Positions 5,216-10,630 of a DNA stretch of 10,630 nucleotides are shown here, one piece after another. Position numbers and translations under genes: made by a program. Below the pieces are notes generated by a model. The model did no database searches and was not told where the DNA came from. It worked only from the letters and a program-made list of their open reading frames with translations. Numbering within the stretch: the first letter of the stretch is position 1; each line of letters starts with the position of its first letter. Source of the DNA: Candidatus Eisenbergiella stercorigallinarum (GTDB lineage: Bacteria > Bacillota > Clostridia > Lachnospirales > Lachnospiraceae); contig DWUW01000130.1 in NCBI GenBank assembly GCA_019120525.1, positions 1-10,630 on the forward strand. The letters run 5' to 3'.

Positions 5216-6289
5216 ATGAACTGGTTCGACTTTTACAAAGGGAAAAAAGTGCTGGTGACCGGACATACGGGCTTTAAGGGGACCTGGATGACAGCCCTGC
5301 TCCTTCGGGCCGGAGCGGAGGTGACGGGCTACGCGCTGGAACCGGAGCATGGGCCGAATGCGTTTGAATTATGTGAATTTTCTGGAAAATTCAGCAATAT
5401 TATCGGAGATATCAGAGATATTGAGAAGCTAAAAGCGACTTTTCAGAAAACGAGACCGGAAATCGTCATCCATATGGCGGCGCAGCCCATTGTCCGGGAA
5501 TCTTACCGTTCTCCGGTGTATACCTACGAGGTCAACGTGATGGGAACGGTAAATGTGATGGAATGTGTCAGATTGTGCGATTCAGTACGTTCCGTCGTGA
5601 ATGTGACGACGGATAAGGTATATAAGAACCGGGAGTGGTGCTGGGGCTATCGGGAGAATGAGGAGCTGAACGGTTTTGACCCATATTCCAACTCCAAGTC
5701 CTGTTCGGAGCTGGTGACCTCCTGCTACCGGGATTCCTTCCTGAAAGCGGCAGGCGTGGCGGTGTCCACGGCGCGCGCGGGCAATGTGATCGGGGGAGGA
5801 GACTTCGCTGCCGACCGGATCATGCCGGATTGCGTGCGCGCGGTGGAAGCGGGGAAGGATATCCTGGTCAGGAATCCCGGATCCATCCGTCCCTACCAGC
5901 ATGTGCTGGAGCCGGTGGCCGCTTATCTCCGTCTGGCGGCGGCTCAGTATGAAAACGGAGATTTCGCGGGAAGCTATAATGTGGGGCCGGAAGAAGCGGA
6001 TTGCCTGACGACCGGGGAACTGGTGGAGCTTTTTTGTGACAAGTGGGAGGAGCAGACCGGATGCCGGCCGGTATGGACGGACGGAAGGGAAAAGGACGCG
6101 CCGCATGAAGCGGGATACCTGAAGCTGGACTGCTCCAGCATCAAGGAAAGGCTGGGATGGCGTCCTGTCTGGAATATGGAACGGACGATGGAGATGCTGA
6201 CGGAGTGGTATGCGTGCTATCTGGCCCATGGGGATATCCGGGCATGCATGGAACGCCAGATATCGGAATTCCTTCAGGACAGCCTGTAG
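5216..6289 (+). CDS. rfbG: CDP-glucose 4,6-dehydratase
   Basis: This 357-residue short-chain dehydrogenase/reductase converts CDP-glucose to CDP-4-keto-6-deoxyglucose using tightly bound NAD. The Rossmann motif TGHTGFKG lies at residues 15-22. The active-site T-D-K of the RfbG group appears in TTDKVY (D133, K134), where dTDP-glucose dehydratases have D-E. The catalytic YSNSK gives Y157 and K161. The NVIGGGDFAADRIMPD and RPYQHVLEP stretches are typical of RfbG. Length matches characterised RfbG. ATG 5216 is chosen because it begins the conserved sequence. An upstream extension to 5144 would lie inside the preceding gene and encodes unrelated residues. GGAGGA (5199-5204) and AGGGGA (5208-5213) are candidate ribosome sites. 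It follows the thiamine-diphosphate gene by 7 bases. A local AT-richer patch lies around 5360-5460. Confidence 0.92.
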   Translation: MNWFDFYKGKKVLVTGHTGFKGTWMTALLLRAGAEVTGYALEPEHGPNAFELCEFSGKFSNIIGDIRDIEKLKATFQKTRPEIVIHMAAQPIVRESYRSPVYTYEVNVMGTVNVMECVRLCDSVRSVVNVTTDKVYKNREWCWGYRENEELNGFDPYSNSKSCSELVTSCYRDSFLKAAGVAVSTARAGNVIGGGDFAADRIMPDCVRAVEAGKDILVRNPGSIRPYQHVLEPVAAYLRLAAAQYENGDFAGSYNVGPEEADCLTTGELVELFCDKWEEQTGCRPVWTDGREKDAPHEAGYLKLDCSSIKERLGWRPVWNMERTMEMLTEWYACYLAHGDIRACMERQISEFLQDSL

Positions 6290-6295
6290 GGGAGA

Positions 6296-6339
6296 GGCCG
6301 CGGCGGGGCGGCGACGCAGGAACCGCCGCGGCCGTTTGT
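6296..6339 (+). terminator. GC-rich hairpin between rfbG and the rfbF-like gene (terminator or attenuator)
   Basis: Perfect 11-base arms GGCCGCGGCGG (6296-6306) and CCGCCGCGGCC (6323-6333) enclose a 16-base loop. They are followed by GTTTGTC rather than a solid T-run. The stem is very stable, but the weak U-tract suggests partial termination, or protection of the mRNA 3' end, rather than a full stop. It starts 6 bases after the rfbG stop codon and divides the sugar operon into two halves. Confidence 0.6.
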
Positions 6340-6383
6340 CTGAAAATGGAGAAAAATGTCCGTTCCGGTAGTCAGGCCTTCGC

Positions 6384-6409
6384 TTTTGTGATATATTGTA
6401 TTTTATAAA
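6384..6409 (+). promoter_or_regulatory. Possible weak promoter before the rfbF-like gene
   Basis: An AT-rich island in GC-rich surroundings contains TATATT (6392-6397) and TATAAA (6404-6409). No good -35 hexamer sits 16-18 bases upstream; TTTTGTGA at 6384-6391 is too close. It could supply transcription after the hairpin at 6296-6333. Confidence 0.2.
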
Positions 6410-6453
6410 CGCTGGCAAGCGGCAGTATTTCAGATGACTGGAGCGATAAGTGC

Positions 6454-7230
6454 ATGAAAGTGGTTATTCTTGCCGGAGGCTCCCGGAGCACGATCAGCGA
6501 TGAGAGGGAAGGCATCCCCAAGCCGATGCTGGAGATCGGAGAGAAGCCTCTGCTGTGGCATATCATGAAGCAGTACAGTTATTTCGGTTTTCATGATTTT
6601 GTGGTCTGCGGCGGATATAAGGTAAATACGATCAAGAATTATTTCCGGGATTATTATATTTATCAGTCGGATATCACCGTCGATCTCGCGACGAACCAGA
6701 TTGACGTCCACAGGAAGGTGACGGAGGACTGGAAGGTTACCGTAATGGATACGGGGCTGTACGCGACGACGGGACAGAGGGTGAGCCGCGCCAGGAAATA
6801 TCTCGATGAAGATATGTTCCTGGTGACCTATGGGGACTGCCTGTCCAATATTAATGTCCGTGATATGGTTTCATTTGCTGAAAAACAGGATAAGCTGATC
6901 ACCATGGCGGTTGCCTGCCCGACCGGGCGCAACAACGTGGTCGGCGTGGGAGAAGGGGATGTGCTGGAAACCATGAATCCATCCCTGGGAGGAAGCGTCA
7001 ACGCGTGGACCAACGCCTGTACCTATGTGTTCCGGAAAAAGATCTTCCGGTTTCTGAACGGCAGCTATGAGCTGGACAAGCAGCTCCTTCCGGAGCTGGC
7101 GGAAAAAAAGCAGATCGCGGTATACAGGCATCATGGCTTCTGGTGCCCTGTGGAGACCATGCGGGACAAGGTGGACCTGGAGAACCGGTGGAACGCGGGG
7201 ATCGCGCCGTGGAAGGTGTGGATGGAATGA
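6454..7230 (+). CDS. Divergent RfbF-like sugar-phosphate nucleotidyltransferase
   Basis: This 258-residue protein aligns along its full length with the RfbF encoded next to it (shared starts MKVVILAGG, PKPM, LWHIMK, and ends GFW, RDK, APWK). Key sites differ. The nucleotide-binding signature GGxGTR is GGSRST here (residues 8-13). The metal-site loop reads YGDCLSN (D128 kept, following Gly replaced by Cys). The second metal-site position is PVETMRDK (E234) where RfbF has MDTLRDK. The GRFG segment is GRNN. I recall similar RST-type proteins in other Firmicutes surface-polysaccharide loci, so it is probably a real subgroup rather than a decaying copy. It may use another sugar phosphate or nucleotide, or be a regulatory partner. 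A GGAG site precedes ATG 6454 with long spacing, and its stop overlaps the rfbF start by four bases. Confidence 0.75.
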   Translation: MKVVILAGGSRSTISDEREGIPKPMLEIGEKPLLWHIMKQYSYFGFHDFVVCGGYKVNTIKNYFRDYYIYQSDITVDLATNQIDVHRKVTEDWKVTVMDTGLYATTGQRVSRARKYLDEDMFLVTYGDCLSNINVRDMVSFAEKQDKLITMAVACPTGRNNVVGVGEGDVLETMNPSLGGSVNAWTNACTYVFRKKIFRFLNGSYELDKQLLPELAEKKQIAVYRHHGFWCPVETMRDKVDLENRWNAGIAPWKVWME

Positions 7231-8009
7231 AAGTGGTAATCCTGGCGGGCGGCATGGGGACGAGGATCAGCGAGGAATCGCGCTTTAAGCCCAAGCCGAT
7301 GGTGGAAATAGGAGACAGACCGATCTTATGGCATATCATGAAGTGGTATGCCTCTTTTGGCTTCCAGGAGTTTGTCATCTGCTGCGGGTATAAAGGCCAT
7401 GTGATCAAGGACTATTTCCTGAATTACAGCGCCTATCAGGGAGACGGGATTTATGACCTGAATACGGACGGCGACGGGACATACGGCTGCAGGGATGCCG
7501 GAAAGGACAGGGAACGCTGGAAGGTGACGCTTGCCAATACCGGCCGTCTGACGAAGACGGCGGGAAGGCTCCTCCGGGTACGGGAATATCTGGAAGGGGA
7601 ACCGTTCATGCTCACCTATGGGGACGGCGTGGCGGATGTGGATCTGGACAGGCTTCTCGCATGCCACAGGGCGGGTGGGAGACTTGCGACCATCACAACT
7701 ACACAGCCGGAAGGGCGCTTCGGTACCGTCCGGATGGAGCCGGACGGCAGGGTGGATAGCTTCCGGGAGAAGGCGAGACGGGACCAGTCCTGGGTCAATA
7801 TCGGTTTCATGGTGATGGAACCCGGCGTCTTCGATTATCTGGGGGACGGAAGCCAGATGCTGGAAGACGAGCCCTTTGAACGGCTGGCCGCGGCCGGAGA
7901 GATGGACGCGTACCGGCATGAGGGCTTCTGGGCTCCCATGGACACGCTGCGGGACAAGGAGTGTCTGGAAGAACTATGGGCGCAGGGCCAGGCGCCATGG
8001 AAGAGGTGA
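7227..8009 (+). CDS. rfbF: Glucose-1-phosphate cytidylyltransferase
   Basis: This 260-residue enzyme makes CDP-glucose from CTP and glucose-1-phosphate, the first step of CDP-deoxysugar synthesis. The signature LAGGMGTR (residues 6-13) and KPKPM (21-25) bind the nucleotide. YGDGVADVD holds the first metal-binding aspartate (D133), and GFWAPMDTLRD the second (D239). EGRFGTV and WVNIGF are typical of RfbF sugar-site segments. Length matches the characterised Salmonella enzyme. The start at 7227 overlaps the previous stop in ATGA, with GGAAGGTG (7211-7218) as ribosome site. A longer open frame back to 7143 lies inside the preceding gene and is not conserved. It is four bases from rfbH. Confidence 0.93.
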   Translation: MKVVILAGGMGTRISEESRFKPKPMVEIGDRPILWHIMKWYASFGFQEFVICCGYKGHVIKDYFLNYSAYQGDGIYDLNTDGDGTYGCRDAGKDRERWKVTLANTGRLTKTAGRLLRVREYLEGEPFMLTYGDGVADVDLDRLLACHRAGGRLATITTTQPEGRFGTVRMEPDGRVDSFREKARRDQSWVNIGFMVMEPGVFDYLGDGSQMLEDEPFERLAAAGEMDAYRHEGFWAPMDTLRDKECLEELWAQGQAPWKR

Positions 8010-8013
8010 AGCG

Positions 8014-9354
8014 ATGTTTGAAGGAATGAAGGAAGAGCAGGCCAGGAAACAGATCCTGGATCTGGTAAAAATATACTGTGAGAAATATCATGAACAGAAA
8101 AAGCCTTTTGCGCAAGGGCAGAGGATCCCCTATGCGGGAAGAGTATACGACAGCCGGGAAATGACCGCGCTGGTGGACAGCGCGCTGGAATTCTGGCTGA
8201 CCTCCGGCAGATATACCGAGCGGTTTGAACGCGGGCTGGCGGAGTACCTCGGCATCCGTTACTGCTCACTGGTAAACTCCGGCTCCTCCGCCAATCTTCT
8301 GGCCTTTATGGCGCTGACCTCACCGCTTTTGGGAGACAGAAGGATCCGCCGGGGGGACGAGGTGATCACCGTCGCCGCCGGTTTTCCCACAACGGTATCG
8401 CCCATCGTACAGTTCGGCGCGGTTCCCGTATTTGTGGACGTGACGATCCCGGAATACAATCTGGACCCTTCCATACTGGAGAAAGCGCTGTCGCCCCGGA
8501 CGAAGGCCGTGATGGCGGCCCATACCCTGGGAAACCCCTTTGACCTGAAGACGGTCCGGGAATTCTGCGACAGGCACGGCCTGTGGCTGATCGAAGATAA
8601 CTGCGACGCGCTCGGTTCCGTCTACGAGCTGGACGGAGAGCGCCGTCTTACCGGAACCATCGGGGACATCGGAACCTCCAGCTTTTATCCGCCCCATCAT
8701 ATGACGATGGGCGAAGGCGGCGCGGTGTATACAAATGATCCGCTCCTGAACAAATGCATCCGTTCCTTCCGGGACTGGGGAAGAGACTGCGTGTGCGCGT
8801 CGGGACAGGACAACCGCTGCGGCCACCGTTTTGACGGACAGTACGGAGAGCTCCCTGCCGGATACGATCATAAATATGTATATTCCCATCTGGGCTATAA
8901 CCTGAAGGCGACGGACCTGCAGGCTGCGGTCGGCTGCGCGCAGCTGGAGAAGCTCCCGGAATTCTCCGCGCTCCGAAGAGAGCACTTCGCTTTCCTGAAA
9001 AAAGAACTGGCCTGCCTGGAAGATTCTTTCCTGCTGCCAAAGGCCAGCGAGCACGCGGATCCCAGCTGGTTCGGCTTCCCCCTGACCTGCCGGGAAGGGA
9101 TCAGCCGCAGCCATGTGGTGGCCTGCCTGGAGAAGAACAACATCCAGACCCGCATGCTCTTCGCCGGGAACCTGACCAGACATCCCTGCTTTGATGAGAT
9201 GCGAAGGACGAAGGAGGGCTTTCGCGTGGCCGGAGGCCTGGAGAACACGGACCGGATCATGAACGATACCTTCTGGATCGGCGTGTATCCGGGAATGACG
9301 GAAGAGATGCTGGCCTTTATGGCGAAGGTGCTGAAGGAAGCGGTTGGGAAATAA
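8014..9354 (+). CDS. rfbH: CDP-4-keto-6-deoxyglucose 3-dehydratase (E1), iron-sulfur/PMP enzyme
   Basis: This 446-residue aminotransferase-fold protein removes the C3 hydroxyl of CDP-4-keto-6-deoxyglucose using pyridoxamine phosphate and a [2Fe-2S] cluster. The usual PLP lysine is replaced by histidine in YPPHHMTMGEGG (H228-H229), the hallmark of this family. Four cluster cysteines are present: C197 in EDNCDALG, then C259-x-C261-x7-C269 in DCVCASGQDNRCG. Spacing from C197 to C259 is 61 residues, against 57 in the Yersinia E1 as I recall it, owing to a four-residue insertion around YELDGERRL. A GAGGTGA site precedes ATG 8014. The upstream open frame back to 7876 lies within rfbF. It needs an E3-type reductase (ddhD/ascD/rfbI), which is absent here. 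It is the last GC-rich gene of the cassette. Confidence 0.93.
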   Translation: MFEGMKEEQARKQILDLVKIYCEKYHEQKKPFAQGQRIPYAGRVYDSREMTALVDSALEFWLTSGRYTERFERGLAEYLGIRYCSLVNSGSSANLLAFMALTSPLLGDRRIRRGDEVITVAAGFPTTVSPIVQFGAVPVFVDVTIPEYNLDPSILEKALSPRTKAVMAAHTLGNPFDLKTVREFCDRHGLWLIEDNCDALGSVYELDGERRLTGTIGDIGTSSFYPPHHMTMGEGGAVYTNDPLLNKCIRSFRDWGRDCVCASGQDNRCGHRFDGQYGELPAGYDHKYVYSHLGYNLKATDLQAAVGCAQLEKLPEFSALRREHFAFLKKELACLEDSFLLPKASEHADPSWFGFPLTCREGISRSHVVACLEKNNIQTRMLFAGNLTRHPCFDEMRRTKEGFRVAGGLENTDRIMNDTFWIGVYPGMTEEMLAFMAKVLKEAVGK

Positions 9355-9389
9355 GTTCTGTGACATGGGGTGAATGAAAGGAAAACGGG

Positions 9390-10630
9390 ATGTCAAAAAA
9401 AAGGGAATATCAGATTAAAAGTATTCATGTTTTTGGATGCTGCCTGTTTTTGGGAATTTGTATTTTACTCCCATATATTATTCAGTCAGGAGGATTCCTG
9501 ACTTTTGTGAATGATTATAATTATCAGCAGATCCCATTTAATATGTATTGTATAGAAGCCATAAGAAGCGGGAATGTGCTTTGGGATTGGAATACAGATT
9601 TAGGAGGGAGTTTTGTAGGCAATTATGCTTTTTATACATTGGGAAGCCCTTTCTTTTGGCTGATTTCCCTGTTTCCCTCTGAAATGGTGCCATATCTTTT
9701 AGGGCCAGTTTTGGCATTAAAATGTGCTGTTGCGGGACTTACGGCTTTTTGGTATGTGAGGCGCTATACAGAGAAAAGCTGTTATGCTTTACTGGGAGCC
9801 ATTCTATATGCATTTTCCGGATTCCAGGCGGGAAATCTGTTGTTTAACCATTTTCATGATGCAGTGGCATTTTTCCCTCTTCTTTTAATCGGATTAGATA
9901 AACTGACAGAAGAGAGAAAGAAAGGTGTTTTCGCACTCACAGTTGCATTGAATGCGACAACAAATTTTTTCTTTTTTGCCGGAGAAGTAGTCTTTTTGGG
10001 AATATATTATTTTTTAAAAATTGTATGGAATGACAGGAAAAAGATCAGAATGATCGGAAGTTGTATGTTGGAAGGGATGATCGGAACAGGATTATCTTGT
10101 TTTATTTTTTATCCGGCTTTGTTGTTTACTTTAAATAATCCCCGAGTTTCTTCGCATCTTTCACTTGGCTCGTATTTCATTTTTGAATTTGAGCATTATA
10201 TTCGGTTGCTGAAAGCAATTTTATTGCCGATGGAAGCAATGACATCTGCATCAACAGTGGATGTATATGTTTTTTCTTCCACATCTCTTTATTTGCCAAT
10301 GGTTGGGATCGTTCTGGCAATATGTTTTTTTATCGGAGACAAAAGCGACAGGTGGATAAAAAGGATTTTAACCGTTTGTACAGTCATCATAGTTATTCCT
10401 GCCCTAAATAGTATATTTTATGCGTTTAATTCTTCTTATGCATACTATACCAGATGGCTTTATATGCCTGTTCTGATTCTTTGCCTTGCTTCGGTTAAAG
10501 GGCTGGAAATAGAAAGAATGCCGCTGAAAAAAATTGGACTTTTGTTAGGGAGTCTGTTTGTCCTGCTCATAGTGCTCTTGGTGAACCCTTTTGGAAAAGG
10601 AACTTATATCCTTCATAAATTTAGAACGTT
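9390..10630 (+). CDS. YfhO-family multi-pass membrane protein, N-terminal part (runs off the window)
   Basis: The frame opens at ATG 9390, after AAAGGA (9377-9382), and stays open to the window edge (413 codons, no stop). It is hydrophobic, with a first membrane segment at about residues 14-32 and many more after it. A loop with FVNDYNYQQIPFN (D42, Q46-Q47) is followed by GNVLWDWNTDLGGSF, NYAFYTLGSPFFWL, a GEVVFLGIYYFL helix and YARW-like YYTRWLYMP. These are typical of YfhO proteins, GT-C-fold relatives implicated in glycosylating cell-wall polymers such as lipoteichoic acid. Full members are much longer, so only the N-terminal half is here. It begins 35 bases after rfbH with no terminator, so it may be cotranscribed. 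Its AT-rich composition contrasts sharply with rfbH. The donor sugar and acceptor are unknown. Confidence 0.82.
   Translation, partial: MSKKREYQIKSIHVFGCCLFLGICILLPYIIQSGGFLTFVNDYNYQQIPFNMYCIEAIRSGNVLWDWNTDLGGSFVGNYAFYTLGSPFFWLISLFPSEMVPYLLGPVLALKCAVAGLTAFWYVRRYTEKSCYALLGAILYAFSGFQAGNLLFNHFHDAVAFFPLLLIGLDKLTEERKKGVFALTVALNATTNFFFFAGEVVFLGIYYFLKIVWNDRKKIRMIGSCMLEGMIGTGLSCFIFYPALLFTLNNPRVSSHLSLGSYFIFEFEHYIRLLKAILLPMEAMTSASTVDVYVFSSTSLYLPMVGIVLAICFFIGDKSDRWIKRILTVCTVIIVIPALNSIFYAFNSSYAYYTRWLYMPVLILCLASVKGLEIERMPLKKIGLLLGSLFVLLIVLLVNPFGKGTYILHKFRT

Noticed and set aside
5582..6418. Minus-strand open frame (278 codons) opposite rfbG
   Set aside because: Antisense shadow. It also crosses the intergenic hairpin and has no family features.
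8320..9396. Minus-strand open frame (358 codons) opposite rfbH
   Set aside because: Antisense shadow of a GC-rich gene, with no recognisable protein features.

Overview
The window looks like chromosomal DNA from a low-to-mid GC Gram-positive anaerobe, probably a gut Clostridium-class (Lachnospiraceae-like) bacterium. Reasons: strong AGGAGG-type ribosome sites, sigma-A-type promoters, a HipA-like kinase paired with a DUF2442/helix-turn-helix protein, a DUF6429-like small protein, and a YfhO-family membrane protein next to nucleotide-sugar genes. This assignment is inference from protein style. Every gene I can support is on the + strand, and I see no tRNA, rRNA, CRISPR array, transposase or integrase.

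Region 1 (1-1869): a repeat-rich non-coding leader, a near-consensus promoter (211-239), and a two-gene module. The first gene is a short HipA-like kinase. It overlaps the second, which carries an uncharacterised N-terminal domain, a DUF2442-like domain and an excisionase-type HTH. The module reads as a toxin-antitoxin or signalling pair with the kinase first. Region 2 (2044-2322): a small DUF6429-like protein.

Region 3 (2323-3364): an AT-rich regulatory stretch. It has several inverted repeats and TTTTCTCA-type motifs, and an extended -10 promoter whose -10 and -35 elements sit in two palindromes. It is followed by a small XRE/Cro-type repressor and an overlapping winged-helix-like protein of unknown function. 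The stop codon of that protein overlaps the start codon of the first sugar gene.

Region 4 (3364-9354): a visibly GC-richer, tightly packed set of nucleotide-sugar genes: a thiamine-diphosphate enzyme, rfbG (CDP-glucose 4,6-dehydratase), a divergent rfbF-like nucleotidyltransferase, a canonical rfbF (glucose-1-phosphate cytidylyltransferase) and rfbH (the iron-sulfur/PMP 3-dehydratase, E1). RfbF, RfbG and RfbH make a CDP-3,6-dideoxy-hexulose precursor from glucose-1-phosphate. A thiamine-diphosphate enzyme beside them suggests a two-carbon branch is added from pyruvate, as YerE does in yersiniose synthesis. The product would be a branched-chain deoxysugar for a surface polysaccharide. The E3-type reductase for RfbH and a final ketoreductase are not in the window.

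Region 5 (9390-10630): base composition drops sharply. A YfhO-family multi-pass membrane protein begins and runs off the window end. It may glycosylate a cell-surface polymer. The composition steps at 3364 and 9390 suggest the sugar cassette has a different history from its flanks, which is typical of exchangeable surface-polysaccharide loci.
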